This document shows, one piece after another, positions 1 to 9,697 of a DNA stretch of 64,000 nt. Every line of letters starts with the position of its first letter. The first letter of the stretch is position 1. Origin of the DNA: CAVQFB01 sp963711675 (lineage in GTDB: Bacteria; Acidobacteriota; Terriglobia; Terriglobales; Acidobacteriaceae); contig CAVQFB010000007.1 of assembly GCA_963711675.1 (NCBI GenBank), positions 7,811-71,810 on the forward strand, written 5' to 3'. The position numbers and the translations under genes were made by a program. The notes under the pieces were generated by a model. That model made no database searches and was not told where the DNA came from. It was given only the letters and a program-made list of their open reading frames with translations.

Positions 1-67
1 TCCGCTGACTGACGCTGGAAAATCCGTCAGCAGTGGCTCCGCCAGCGTCGGAATCCCGTTGAGGCTT

Positions 68-346
68 CTATCCGTCACTTCCCGAGTCCAAAGCAGATCT
101 AGGAACTAGTCCAAGCGTGGAAGCAATTGCGAAAGTGAAATGATCGGATGGCAGAGATGGAATGGCTACGCGGCGTTTTTTCTTTTCTGGCTTTGCAGGT
201 GGGATGATTCGTTGGATCGCTTCTCCCTCCATCCGAGCACGGGAACGCTTTGTGATCCTTCGCATGATTCTGCGGGCGAAAGGCATACGCTCTTCGTAGG
301 CGTGCGCGAGAGCCGATCGCAATCGATCAATCTCGTCGTCTGCCAT
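68..346 (-). CDS. small basic hypothetical protein
   Basis: This is a 92-residue frame starting at ATG 346 (MADDEIDRLRSALAHAYEE). The first half is charged and helix-like and the middle is rich in Arg and Lys. I do not recognise the family. The frame stays open upstream to 568, but that part lies antisense to the transposase stub and is unlikely to be coding. No strong ribosome binding site precedes ATG 346, so this may be a chance frame. Confidence 0.25.
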   Translation of the reverse strand: MADDEIDRLRSALAHAYEERMPFARRIMRRITKRSRARMEGEAIQRIIPPAKPEKKKRRVAIPSLPSDHFTFAIASTLGLVPRSALDSGSDG

Positions 347-530
347 GATGGAGAAGCAGACGTTTAGCCTGAGCGTGAACAGTGTGCGCTCTCGGGAATA
401 GGTTGTCAATGTAGACGACCAAGGGTTGATGAAAACAGATGGGATGAGAAGGCCGGTCTCCACGACGGGATGCGGTGTACGCTCCCAAGTTATCGACGTG
501 CTCAAGGCACAGATAAAAAGGAGACCGGCA

Positions 531-644
531 ATGAAGAAGGTTAGCACCGTAGCGGCAACGCCGAGCAAGAAAATCTCGCAACAGAAGTTAACCGTGGGAC
601 TGGACCTGGGCGACCGATCCAGTTGGTTGTCGCTCGAGTATTGA
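531..644 (+). pseudogene. IS110-family transposase, N-terminal stub
   Basis: ATG 531 follows a GGAGACC ribosome binding site. The 37-residue product reads MKKVSTVAATPSKK, then LTVGLDLGDRSSW, then stops. The DLGDRSS segment matches the start of the RuvC-like DEDD domain of IS110-family transposases, whose first catalytic Asp lies there. A normal IS110 transposase is about 330-400 residues, so only the first tenth remains. The rest of the element is absent and the GlsB-like gene starts 57 bp later. This is a remnant of a mobile element, not an active one. Confidence 0.6.
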
Positions 645-701
645 CGGAGCTAGGTGTACATTTCCGGGCGGTCTGCTCAGAGCGGACCCAAGGAGGTAGG
701 T

Positions 702-947
702 ATGGGATTTCTCGCATGGATCGTGGTAGGACTGATCGCAGGCTGGCTTGCCGGCCAGGTGATGAAGGGTGGTGGCTACGGCATAGTCGTTGACATCATT
801 CTTGGCATTCTCGGAGGCCTTTTGGGCGGTTGGATCTTCGGGCTTCTGGGAATCTGGCATGGCGGCGGCATGATCGGCTCCATCGTAGTCGCATTTGTTG
901 GCGCGGTGATTTTGGTCTGGATTACCCGCTTGCTGAAAAAAGCTTGA
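702..947 (+). CDS. GlsB/YeaQ/YmgE family stress-response membrane protein
   Basis: This is an 81-residue protein with a clear AAGGAGG ribosome binding site 6 bp before ATG 702. It consists almost entirely of Gly-rich membrane helices (MGFLAWIVVGLIAGWLAG, then ILGILGGLLGGWIFG, then a third helix ending in RLLKKA). This is the pattern and size of the transglycosylase-associated GlsB/YeaQ/YmgE family of small inner-membrane proteins. Members are often stress induced, but their biochemical role is not settled. A hairpin directly follows the gene. Confidence 0.85.
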   Translation: MGFLAWIVVGLIAGWLAGQVMKGGGYGIVVDIILGILGGLLGGWIFGLLGIWHGGGMIGSIVVAFVGAVILVWITRLLKKA

Positions 948-949
948 TC

Positions 950-970
950 GTTGGTGTGGGTTACACCAAC
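950..970 (+). terminator. hairpin downstream of the GlsB-like gene
   Basis: There is a perfect 8-bp stem, GTTGGTGT with ACACCAAC, around a 5-nt loop, starting 2 nt after the stop codon. There is no clear U-tract, so intrinsic termination is not certain. The arms resemble those of the hairpin at 20457-20490. Confidence 0.4.
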
Positions 971-1084
971 AAGCGTAGGGGCGGCGTTTTGTTAGAAAAG
1001 GTAGCGCGGGGCTGCACTGAAGGGAATGCGCCCATCTAGGCGAGATCGTGCACGGTTCTTGCAACATCGCGCCAGGATTGAAAT

Positions 1085-1565
1085 TTACTCTTCGTGGTCG
1101 AGGGGTTTCCCGTCCGGGCCCCCACTCGAACTTCAGATCTCCTCCCGGCTTTCACAACTTTCGCTTCGTGGGCCACTAGCTTGTCGTGCTTCGTGATGGA
1201 CTCGACTTTAGCGATTTCACCGTTCCCCGCCTTGGCCCGTAGCGCGGTCTTTACCGGCACAGGAAGCGAATCCATCGCGACTTGTTCTTCCACTTCGACA
1301 ACTGCCCCGCTCTTGTCGAAAACAAGATTTTGCTGTGGCCACCCACCACCATCTCAGCCTCGTAATAGGTTTGCCCGTTCTCTACTTCTTCCGAAAAGCC
1401 GAGAATGGTTGCACCTTGGCTGCGGGCTTCCACGGTGTGCTCGACCGAAGCAGGAAGATCGGAACGCTTTATCTTCTTTTCCTGTGCAACGGAACTTGTT
1501 GCGAACAGCACACACGAAAAGAGGATGGGAATGCCCGCCAGCCGCTTCCCTGTGCTCTGGATCAC
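1085..1565 (-). pseudogene. secreted PepSY-like protein, broken by frameshifts
   Basis: Three consecutive frames join into one small secreted protein. It has a hydrophobic leader ending in ATSSVAQEKK, an alpha/beta module ending in YYEAEMVVGGHSK, then EVEEQVAMDSLPVPVKTAL, and a tail GPDGKPLDHEE. Two repeats of about 70 residues with this layout are typical of PepSY-like (BLIP-related) secreted proteins. The frame is lost near 1310, probably one missing A in an A-tract, and again near 1118 in a G-run. The start is uncertain (GTG 1565 or TTG 1613). Confidence 0.5.
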
Positions 1566-1723
1566 ATCGTCCCTGCTGTCCAAGATCGCAAAATAGCGAA
1601 GGACGGAGGGCAAACCTATGCACGGCGACCAGAAGGTACTCGACCCGAGTTCAATGGAGGGCTCATGAGACTTGGACGATTCGCACTTCTGACCATCTGC
1701 GGATTCCTCATCTTTCTCTCACC

Positions 1724-2487
1724 ATGACCTTTGTGCCCCTTTTGCCGACGCGGGTGAACTACGCCTCCAGAGTTGGATTCCTTGTCGGCTTCGGCGCTCT
1801 GTGGTGGGTTGCTCGCGATGAGCACCGTTTGAGCCGCTTCCGCCCAGTGTTCTTTGCCTACTTCGCGGCGGTTCTTGGCCCCTCCCTCGGCTTTTTCTTC
1901 GCAGACCGGGGGCTCAGGCTCTTCGGTCTAACGACGCACACACCAGCCGGAATCGCCGTTGCAAAGTTTTCCCAAGCTTTCTTGACCGTTATCGGGGTTC
2001 TCACTACGGCGAAACTTTGCGGCGAACCCCTTGCATCGCTAACATCCGAAAAGGTCGCTTGATGCTCGGTCTCAGCGTGGGCTTTGTTGTCGCTGTCGCT
2101 TGCCTACTCCTCGCCCTACAGCAACCAGCTATCAAAGCCCTCAGCACTGCGAAACTCTTCACGCTGGTTCCATGGATACTGCTCTTTGTCTCGTCCAACG
2201 CCTTGATGGAGGAACTCGTCTTCCGTGGATCATTTCTTGGAAGGTACGATCCACTGATCGGAAAGTGGCTCGCAATTCTCTCGACTGCCTTGGCTTTCAC
2301 GCTGGCTCACATGCAGGTCAGCTACGCGCCGGAGATTGTGGTTTTTCTCGCCGTCACGTTCGGGCTTGCCATCGCTTGGGGATGGCTGATGCATAAGACC
2401 GGGAGCTTATGGGGATCGGCCCTGTTTCACGCGGCCGCAGATTTGTTGATTATTTTGCCCATCTTCAGCAGTCTCGGCGCAGCGTGA
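1724..2487 (+). CDS. CPBP family intramembrane metalloprotease, frameshifted
   Basis: The N-terminal half (ATG 1724, MTFVPLLPTRVNYASR) and the C-terminal half are in different frames that meet near 2040. Adding one A restores one membrane protein of about 254 residues. The C-terminal half carries the family motifs: EExxxR (MEELVFRG), a membrane His in FTLAHMQ, and a second His in LWGSALFHAAAD. CPBP (Abi) proteases are membrane-embedded and cleave or process peptides such as prenylated proteins and bacteriocins. The substrate here is unknown. The break may be a sequencing error. Confidence 0.7.
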
Positions 2488-2508
2488 GCCTCGGTGAGAC
2501 CTCTTCAG

Positions 2509-3067
2509 ATGGGATGGTCTACACTGCTGTGCGGAGTGCTAGGCCCTGTCCCTCTTCGCCGCGTGGCGGGCAAGTAGTCCGGCGCTCTTCGCCTTCGGCG
2601 GCGACAGCGCCATCGAACTCTTCTCGGCGGTGGTAGTGCTGTGGAGATTTCGTGCAAGTGTTGCACACGAGGAACTGGAAAGGCGGGCTGCCCGTGTCGC
2701 GGGAGCCTTGTTGTTCGCACTGGCTGCTTATGTCGCGGTCACTTCAGTTACGAGTCTACTGGGCTACAGCGAGCCCCAACCAACGTTTCTTGGGATAGCT
2801 GTTTTGGTCGCTGCCGCAGTCGTCATGCCGTGGCTCGCGAAAGAGAAGAGGCGACTATCAGGAGTTACAGGCAGTGCTGCGTTGAGAGCAGATGCCGCAC
2901 AGTCGTCGCTGTGTGCTTACCTTTCGTTGATCGCCTTGGCGGGACTGGCGACTAATGCGATCTGGCACGTAAGGTGGGCAGACCCAGTTGCGGCTTTAGT
3001 CGTTTTGCCGCTCATCGTCTGGGAGGGTCGAGAAGCCATGCGCGGGAAGACCTGCGGCTGTTGCTAG
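2509..3067 (+). CDS. CDF-like cation transporter family membrane protein, frameshifted
   Basis: From ATG 2509 the frame gives WSTLLCGVLGPVPLRRVAGK and then stops at a TAG. Deleting the T at 2575 continues it as SPALFAFGGDSAIELFSAVVV and on to a C-terminal GKTCGCC. The AFGGDSAIELFSA segment is a metal-site transmembrane helix like those of cation diffusion facilitators, and the Cys-rich tail is typical of the short acidobacterial branch. It has about five membrane helices and would export a divalent or heavy-metal cation. The substrate cannot be told from sequence. It starts 22 bp after the CPBP gene and may be cotranscribed with it. Confidence 0.65.
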
Positions 3068-3099
3068 TTCTGCCACCCCCGTGACCCAAGGAGTGCGTC

Positions 3100-3513
3100 A
3101 CGCCAAGTCTAAAGGACAGCCTCAAAGACCGCCTCGCCCGCTACCGCCAGATCAAGATCAGTGTGATCGGCAGAAGCTCCGGGCGCACAATCTCTATACC
3201 GGTCTGGTTCGTGTTCGAAGAAAAGAAACTCTACCTTCTGCCAGTACAGGGTTCGGATACGCAGTGGTACAAGAACTTGCTGCGCCATCGGGAGATCGGG
3301 GTTTCCACACGAGGCGTGGAAGCAGAGTTCCACACCGATCCTGTGACCGATCCCGAATCGGTCGCATCGATTGTCGAGAAGTTCCGGGTGAAATACGGGG
3401 CGAAGGACGTGAAGAAGTACTATTCGAAATTCGATGTGGCGGTGGTGGTTGAACTGACCTGGAATGCCGGGTACTGGTGCACTGCACCAGTACCGAATGC
3501 CGCTGAGCGTTGA
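3100..3513 (+). CDS. nitroreductase/DUF385-like flavin- or F420-binding protein
   Basis: The protein reads SLKDSLKDRLARYRQIK, then GRSSGRTISIPVWFVF, then YYSKFDVAVVVEL. This is a small split-barrel related to the deazaflavin-dependent nitroreductase/quinone reductase group. Homology-like sequence begins at 3100, where ACG stands seven bases after an AAGGAG ribosome binding site. An ATG would be expected exactly there. The first accepted start codon is GTG 3163, which would remove 21 residues. The last 11 codons before the final AAER come from a palindromic insertion at 3470-3502. The cofactor assignment is by family only. Confidence 0.6.
   Translation, partial: TPSLKDSLKDRLARYRQIKISVIGRSSGRTISIPVWFVFEEKKLYLLPVQGSDTQWYKNLLRHREIGVSTRGVEAEFHTDPVTDPESVASIVEKFRVKYGAKDVKKYYSKFDVAVVVELTWNAGYWCTAPVPNAAER
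3470..3502. repeat. 25-bp perfect palindrome followed by an 8-bp duplicate of its left flank
   Basis: GGTACTGGTGCA at 3470-3481 is followed by one C and its exact reverse complement at 3483-3494. GAATGCCG occurs immediately on both sides (3462-3469 and 3495-3502), as a target-site duplication would. Removing 33 bp restores a continuous, shorter C-terminus for the overlapping gene, since the insert is in frame. It looks like a miniature insertion or excision footprint. It could also act as a terminator hairpin before the kinase gene. Confidence 0.55.
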
Positions 3514-3547
3514 CCTTCCCCTCGTCCCCACCTAACATGTCTACCCA

Positions 3548-5959
3548 GTGTCCACGCCCTCCCAACCCGTGGGGCAGACGGTCTCCCATTACCGCATCCT
3601 CAGCAAGATCGGCGGCGGGGGCATGGGCGTTGTCTACGAGGCCGAAGACCTCAAGCTCGGTCGCCACGTCGCCTTGAAGTTCCTTCCTGACGAACTCGCC
3701 AACGACGCACAAGCCCTCAGCCGCTTCCAGCGGGAGGCCAAGGCTGCATCCTCGCTGAACCACCCGAACATCTGTACGATCTACGAAATCGACGAGGTCG
3801 ATAGGCGAGCCTTCATTGCGATGGAACTGCTGGAGGGGCAGACACTGCGGCATCGGATCGCTGGTAAGCCGCTGGAGATCGAGGCGGTGCTCGATATGGG
3901 CATCCAGATCGCCGATGCGCTGGACGCCGCACACTCGAAGGGCATCGTCCATCGAGACATCAAGCCCGCGAACATCTTCGTCACGAATCGAGGTCAGGCG
4001 AAGATTCTGGATTTCGGACTGGCCAAGGTCTCGCTCAAGCCGGAAAGTGTTGCCATGAGCGCTCCGACCATCGAATCCGAGGAACATCTCACCAGTCCCG
4101 GTTCGACGCTAGGAACCGTCGCTTACATGTCGCCAGAGCAGGTTCGAGGTAAGGAACTCGATACCCGCACCGATGTGTTTTCGTTTGGGGCGGTGCTGTA
4201 CGAGATGTGCACCGGAACGCTGCCATTCCGAGGCGACACTTCGGCGTTGATCTTCAACGCTAATCTGGAACGCGCTTCTGTAGCTCCTGTGCGGCTGAAT
4301 CCCGACGTGCCAGCCGAACTCGAACGGATCATCAACAAGGCGCTGGAGAAAGACCGTGACATTCGCTGTCAGTCTGCCGCCGAGTTGAGGGCTGACCTCA
4401 AGCGGCTGAAACGGGACACGGAGAGCGGGAAGAGCGCAGCGACGACAGAAGGGAGAACAAGGACACATTCGCGCCGACTGTTCTGGCGCTTGCTCGCAAG
4501 CGCGGCGGCGGTCACACTTGTCGGTGCAGCTTTTCTGGCGTGGCGATCCCTGCGTTCCCGCGCTTCAGATGCGACCCCGATACATTCGTTGGCCGTGCTT
4601 CCGTTTGCGAATGCGGGCAAAGACCCCGAAATCGACTACCTCGGTGAAGGTCTCTCCGAGGAGATCACGAACTCGCTTTCACGTCTCCCTAACCTCCAAG
4701 TCATGGCCCGAAGCACCGTGAATCGCTCCAAATCGCGGCAAGACGACCCACAAGTGGTCGGGCACGACCTGCATGTCGATGCCGTGATGACAGGGCGAGT
4801 GGTGGAGCATGGCGGTGAACTTGACGTTGAAACCGAGTTAGTGGATGTTGCGACCGGAGCGCAACTCTGGGGCAAACGCTACACACGCAGCATCAATGAT
4901 GTCTCGTTGCTGCAAGCCGCCATAACCCGTGATGTCGCCAGTCAGCTGCGGCCACAGCTATCGGGGAGTGAACGGGAAAGCGTAGCAAAAGTAGGGACAA
5001 AAGACGCTGAGGCGTATCGGCTTTACTTGAAGGGGCGACACTATTACGAACAGACTTGGACTCTAGAAGACTTGAAGGCGGCTGCCGAGTTTTTCGACAA
5101 GGCAGTTGCCAGAGACTCAGGCTATGCGGCTGCCTATGCTGGACTGGCAGATGTTTACGCGATACAGGGTTATATGGGCTATGTCTCTGACCCCGAGCTA
5201 TTGGACAAAGCGCGATCTGCAGCGCGGCGGGCACTGGAACTCGACAGCCAGATTCCCGAGTCCCACACGGCTTTAGCCAATCTCGATTTCAACTATTTCT
5301 GGAACTTCCCGGAGGCGGAAGCGGAGATTCAGAGGGCTCTCGCACTTGATCCCAATTCTGCTTATGCCCACGAGGTCTCCTGCTGGATCAAAGTTGGCAC
5401 GGGCAAGACTCAGGAGGGTCTCGCCGAATGCCGCCGGGCGGTAGAACTTGATCCGCTCTCGGTGTTAAACAACATGGTTCTCGCGTGGGAGTATGACTTC
5501 GCACATGATTACAAACATGCCATTGAGCAGGCGAACAAAACACTAGAGATCGACCCGAAGGACGCTGACGCTGTTTCAGTTCTTGGACTCGCATACGAGC
5601 AACTGGGGAACTACACGCAGGCGATAGAGCAGTGGGTGAAAATCCAGCGGTTACAGGGTCACGAAGCACGAGCCACGGAACTCATGCGAACCTTCGAGAA
5701 GGCGGGGTACAAGGGGTACCTGAGGCAAGATGCCAAGGATAACGAAGCCGAAGGCAATCACTATCGCGGAGGGTTGGCCCCTAGCGCGGCTGCTGATTAT
5801 GCGATGCTGGGCGAGAAAGATGCTGCATTCGCAGCTCTGGACAAGGCATTTGTCAGCCGGGCAGGAGTTGTAGACATCAATGTTGACCCGAGACTCGAAA
5901 ATATCCGCTCCGATCCTCGCTACACCGACCTGCTGCGCCGGGTGGGACTGCCGCAGTAA
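3548..5959 (+). CDS. membrane Ser/Thr protein kinase with TolB-like and TPR domains
   Basis: This is an 803-residue protein from GTG 3548. Residues 15-290 are a Hanks-type kinase: glycine loop IGGGGMG (21-27), VALK lysine at 44, HRDIKPAN from 135, DFG at 155-157, and SPEQ in the activation segment. A single transmembrane helix near 310-330 (SAAAVTLVGAAFLAW) follows. The outer part begins with a TolB-like/adenylyl-cyclase-associated domain (SLAVLPFANAGKDPEIDYLG) and ends in repeated TPR units. This architecture is frequent in Acidobacteriota and would couple an extracytoplasmic or protein-binding signal to phosphorylation. All kinase catalytic residues appear present. No cognate phosphatase lies nearby. 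Confidence 0.93.
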   Translation: MSTPSQPVGQTVSHYRILSKIGGGGMGVVYEAEDLKLGRHVALKFLPDELANDAQALSRFQREAKAASSLNHPNICTIYEIDEVDRRAFIAMELLEGQTLRHRIAGKPLEIEAVLDMGIQIADALDAAHSKGIVHRDIKPANIFVTNRGQAKILDFGLAKVSLKPESVAMSAPTIESEEHLTSPGSTLGTVAYMSPEQVRGKELDTRTDVFSFGAVLYEMCTGTLPFRGDTSALIFNANLERASVAPVRLNPDVPAELERIINKALEKDRDIRCQSAAELRADLKRLKRDTESGKSAATTEGRTRTHSRRLFWRLLASAAAVTLVGAAFLAWRSLRSRASDATPIHSLAVLPFANAGKDPEIDYLGEGLSEEITNSLSRLPNLQVMARSTVNRSKSRQDDPQVVGHDLHVDAVMTGRVVEHGGELDVETELVDVATGAQLWGKRYTRSINDVSLLQAAITRDVASQLRPQLSGSERESVAKVGTKDAEAYRLYLKGRHYYEQTWTLEDLKAAAEFFDKAVARDSGYAAAYAGLADVYAIQGYMGYVSDPELLDKARSAARRALELDSQIPESHTALANLDFNYFWNFPEAEAEIQRALALDPNSAYAHEVSCWIKVGTGKTQEGLAECRRAVELDPLSVLNNMVLAWEYDFAHDYKHAIEQANKTLEIDPKDADAVSVLGLAYEQLGNYTQAIEQWVKIQRLQGHEARATELMRTFEKAGYKGYLRQDAKDNEAEGNHYRGGLAPSAAADYAMLGEKDAAFAALDKAFVSRAGVVDINVDPRLENIRSDPRYTDLLRRVGLPQ

Positions 5960-6121
5960 TCGCTGGCCCGAACCTATAGATGTGGACCGAAGGCCGACCC
6001 AGCGAAACAGGGGGCGAAAGGCCGCATAAAATGAAGTTGCCGGAATTACCCTTCGTGGCCACCGGGGTGCAACTGTTCGAATGTTCTGAAATTACTCGGA
6101 TCCCATTGCCAGGATCTCCTT

Positions 6122-8628
6122 CTACTGCTTCGACAGAGCACCCACGGGAGTGGCCGTCATGGTAAGGCTCGCTACATTCACAGAACCTGAAGGGGTGTAA
6201 GCGTCACAGCGGAGCGTTGCACTACCAGTGTTTCCTTCAACTCCCTTTACGGAGAGAGTTGTCGAGCCAGTTGCTCCCGAATAACTCGCCGGAACAGTAG
6301 CCAGAGAGTACTGATTTGCTTGGCCATTGAAGTTTGGGTCGGCATTGAGCGCGGGAACGACGATGCAATCGACTTGAGAAATCTGCCCCACTGTTGGATT
6401 GTTGAACACTACCGTCGCATCGATCAAGTAAAAGCCTTGCGGGAGGCTGAGAGCCGCAATGTTCTGAGTGTCGCCCCCGGAGATAGCAGGAACAAGAACT
6501 GTTGTCGTGTAGAAAGCCGTGCCAGGAGCACCGAGGGCGGGCGTCCCCGCGGGTCCAGCGACTCCTGGTGGCCCCTGAAATCCTTGCGCCCCCTGTGGAC
6601 CCTGCGGTCCTGTGGGGCCAGTTGGACCGGCTGCACCGACAGCACCGGCCGCTGCCAGCACGTTCCAATAGAGAGGAGCTGGAGCGATGACGAGAGTGGT
6701 GGGAGTGCCCTGGCAGCAAGAACTACCGTTTGTTAACGAATAAGTACCAGGAACAAACGTCGGAGCAGATGTCGAACCCGTATAGACTGCCGGTCCAGCT
6801 TCCTCAGCTGTACCGTAATGGTTCCCGTCTTGCGCAAAATTGGCATCAAAAGTGAGAATGGAATAGCCAAACGAAGTGAAGTTTATGTTACTTAGACTGC
6901 TAGGGTTACCATTTACGGTAGCTGGCACGTTGAAGAGCACGAATTGTGGATTCACACCACCGTAGGAAGCCATGCCGTAAGTAGCCGCAGTTGGACTGAT
7001 AGGCAGAGTCCATTGCTGGACTGTTCCAACTGCCGAGTCCGTCAGAGTAAAGTTCACAGACGAGGGTACCGAGGTTAGGTCAGGCTCTTGCCCTGCACCT
7101 GCCTGAACAGCGACGTAGCTGCTGCCGTTGAAAGAAACGGCATCATTGACGTTGTAGCTCGTTGACGAACTCCATGGGCCGCGCCAGTTGGTCGCTGGTC
7201 CCGCTACTCCCTGCGGTCCGGTTGGACCTGCTGGTCCCTGTGGGCCCGTTGCGCCCGTCGATCCCGCAGCGCCAGTCAATCCGATGGGACCCTGAGGACC
7301 TGTGGGACCCGTCAGTCCAATCGGCTCCTGCGGTCCGGTTGCGCCCGTTGCGCCTGTCAAACCGACTGGACCCTGCGCTCCCGCAGGACCAGTCGCGCCC
7401 ATTGCACCCGCAACCCCAGCTTGTGCCATCATTACCCACGGAGACGCAGGCGGTGCCGCCCCCCCCCGCCGCAAAGGGTGCGGTTGCAACATACGTGGAC
7501 GTGGCGGAAGGCACAGCAACGCCGCCAGTCCCGATTATCTGTGAACTTCCGGCACCAGCAGCAGAGTCCGAGTATGTGTTATCACCATTGATGCTCCACG
7601 TTCCGTAGGCAACAGGTCCGAAACAGTTAGACCAGTCCGTCATACAGAACTCCCCGGACGTGCCGCCTACACTCCAGAAGCCAGCGTTGCTGTAGGTCAT
7701 CGTCAGGGTGGTCGAAGTTGCGGTGAAGTCGTTGTTGGGTTGACCACCTGTATTGTAGTTGCCGGAACTAAACGCGGAATTAGTCGGCGTGAGAAGTGTC
7801 GAGTTGGTAGGACTGTCTGCCAGCGTGAGGTTCCACGAAACGATGTTGGGAGTGTTCAGCACTCCTATGGTGCCATCGGTCGTTATCGTGCCAACCATAG
7901 AACCGGCGGAGCCGAAGGTCAGGTTGACGTTGTAAGTGATATTGGCGGGAGCGTAGGTCACAACATCGTTGGTGGCATACGTATTGCTCGTGTTGAAAGC
8001 GCCACGGAAGTTGAAGCCGATGCCATTTGTGCCGTTCGGTCCAGCGACGCCCTGCGGACCTTGAATACCTTGCGGACCTGGTGCGCCATCGACTCCATTG
8101 GTGCCATTCGCTCCAGCAGGACCAGCTACACCTTGTGGTCCCTGAGGACCCGTCGGTCCAGCCGCGCCAGTCTGTCCAATAGGACCAGCAGGACCAGTAA
8201 CCCCTGTGGCTCCAGTCAAACCTTGTGGTCCGGTTGCACCCGTTGCCCCCGTTAACCCTCGTGACCCTGTTGCGCCAGTTGCTCCCGTCAACCCGATAGG
8301 ACCTTGCGGCCCCACAGCGCCATAAGTCACGTCGAACGTGGCCGAGGCTCCGCTCCCGTTCGTGACCGTTAGGCTATAAGAGCCCTGCGTTTGAACAGGC
8401 AAAGCAGCAACGACCGAAGCGGTTGAGCAACGGTCGTCACTAGCTTAAGGCTGGTTTTGTTTACGACGACTGTAGGCAACTTGCCGCCAGCGCAAAATCC
8501 CAGTCCGGTGACCGTGATCGTGTGCGCCGTGTAGTTGATGGATGCGCTATTGATGCTGACCGGCACGAAGTCACGGCAAAAGACACTGCAGGAACCAACA
8601 ACAGCAAGGCACACAAGTAGCGTTTCAT
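6122..8628 (-). CDS. secreted collagen-like repeat protein, frameshifted
   Basis: Several frames join into one protein of roughly 830 residues. ATG 8628, after GGAG, starts a signal peptide MKRYLCALLLLVPAVSFA. An IPT/TIG-like Ig domain follows. Then come three Gly-X-Y blocks (about 8310-8025, 7430-7200 and 6660-6530), rich in GATGPQGPIGLTG-type triplets, separated by two non-repetitive domains of about 180 residues. A fourth non-repetitive domain ends in PVGALSKQ. Frame is lost near 8570, near 8420, and in a nine-C run at about 7451-7459. One triplet Gly is replaced by Glu (GPQEPIG). Such proteins form triple helices at the cell surface and may mediate adhesion or matrix building. The partner is unknown. 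Confidence 0.75.
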
Positions 8629-8960
8629 TTTTCTCCGATTCGAGTCCTATACTCGGCTCTCGCCCCTGAGGTTCGGGACCACGTGCTTGCGGTGCGTCTA
8701 GCTCTTTCTGGAGCACTTCTGCAACGCCGGGCATGTGAAGAGGTTTGGTTAGGTGAGTCTTCCGAAGCGCAAACAGATGGAATCGGTGTGGCCTTCGGTA
8801 CTAGCCATGTTAGCTCGTGGGAGCGAGCGGGACAAGATACCGTCTGGGTCATTACGGTGCCATTACTAAGGTGCTGCGTGGGAATGTTCCACCGAGAACG
8901 CTGTCAACAGAGCTTTTCGGAGACCACACTTCCCGGACCACGCTGATACGTGTGTGGCAG
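8629..8960. other. gap without a recognised gene
   Basis: This stretch separates the divergent collagen-like gene and the DUF2934 gene and so should hold both promoters. Open frames exist on both strands, but none has a recognisable product or ribosome binding site. I saw no convincing operator or RNA. Confidence 0.4.
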
Positions 8961-9092
8961 ATGGAGAGGCAGCAGGAGCACCTTGCGATCGCACAGCGTG
9001 CCTACGAGTTATTTGAGAGGCGAGGCTGTGAACACGGTCGCGACTGGGAAGATTGGTTCCGAGCGGAATCAGAGCTGCACCTCAACGAGTGA
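8961..9092 (+). CDS. DUF2934 domain protein
   Basis: The 43-residue frame from ATG 8961 contains AIAQRAYELFERRG, then HGRDWEDWFRAE. This is the compact helical DUF2934 motif, common as a short protein in Acidobacteriota and Proteobacteria and of unknown function. The frame is open upstream to 8817, but the sequence before 8961 does not resemble the family. The ribosome binding site is weak, so the start is uncertain. Confidence 0.6.
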   Translation: MERQQEHLAIAQRAYELFERRGCEHGRDWEDWFRAESELHLNE

Positions 9093-9229
9093 ATCTGTTG
9101 GGCAATGTACCGGCGGATTTTGCGGCGGAATCTCGAATACGGAGAAACAGTCGAATCTATCGAAGAGTCCATGGTCAATGAGTGCTAAGGCGAAGTCTTT
9201 ACCGGATGGATCGTGGGTAGGAGGCTCCC

Positions 9230-9697
9230 ATGACAAGTGCCAAGATAATCTCCCTTGTTGCGCTCTGTGTCTCGTTATGCAGCGCGTTGGTGGGACAGAG
9301 CACGAAAGAGGAAGAGGCCGTCGAGAGACGAATCACGGACACTTTGCGCCAGATGTACGAGGCAGAGAGGCGGAAGGACCTCAAATTTGTCTTGTCTCAC
9401 CTCGCCGACGATTTTGCCGAAGTTGCAGGTAACGGAGGCGTGTATCACCGTGCGGACATCGCGGCGGAATGGTCCAACGTGGCACTGCACGACTACAAAC
9501 TCTCGGACTGCGCGTTCAAGCTGATGACCCGCGATTCCGCGTACTTGAGTTGCAAGATGGAACTGGATGCGACGTACAAGGGGCAGCCATTTCCAAGCCG
9601 TCTCCGGGTGACCACTGTGTGGACTCGTCACGGCGGCGAATGGTCGATACGGTTTGAACAGGGAACGACAATTGTCGAACCGTCGAATAGCAAGTAG
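9230..9697 (+). CDS. secreted SnoaL-like/DUF4440 (NTF2 fold) protein
   Basis: This is a 155-residue protein with a signal peptide (MTSAKIISLVALCVSLCSAL). A cone-shaped NTF2-like domain follows: a helical start ITDTLRQMYEAERRKD, then LADDFAEVAGNGGVYHRADI, and a final strand RVTTVWTRHGGEWSIRF. The layout fits DUF4440/SnoaL-like proteins, whose pocket binds small ligands or supports non-redox catalysis. Specific catalytic residues are not identifiable. An AGGAGG-type site lies just upstream of ATG 9230. It is probably monocistronic. Confidence 0.8.
   Translation: MTSAKIISLVALCVSLCSALVGQSTKEEEAVERRITDTLRQMYEAERRKDLKFVLSHLADDFAEVAGNGGVYHRADIAAEWSNVALHDYKLSDCAFKLMTRDSAYLSCKMELDATYKGQPFPSRLRVTTVWTRHGGEWSIRFEQGTTIVEPSNSK

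Noticed and set aside
3194..4087. 297-residue frame on the minus strand
   Set aside because: It is antisense to the kinase gene, whose sense strand carries every catalytic motif.
7740..8255. 171-residue Arg-rich frame on the plus strand
   Set aside because: It is antisense to the collagen repeats, whose GC-rich triplets create long shadow frames.
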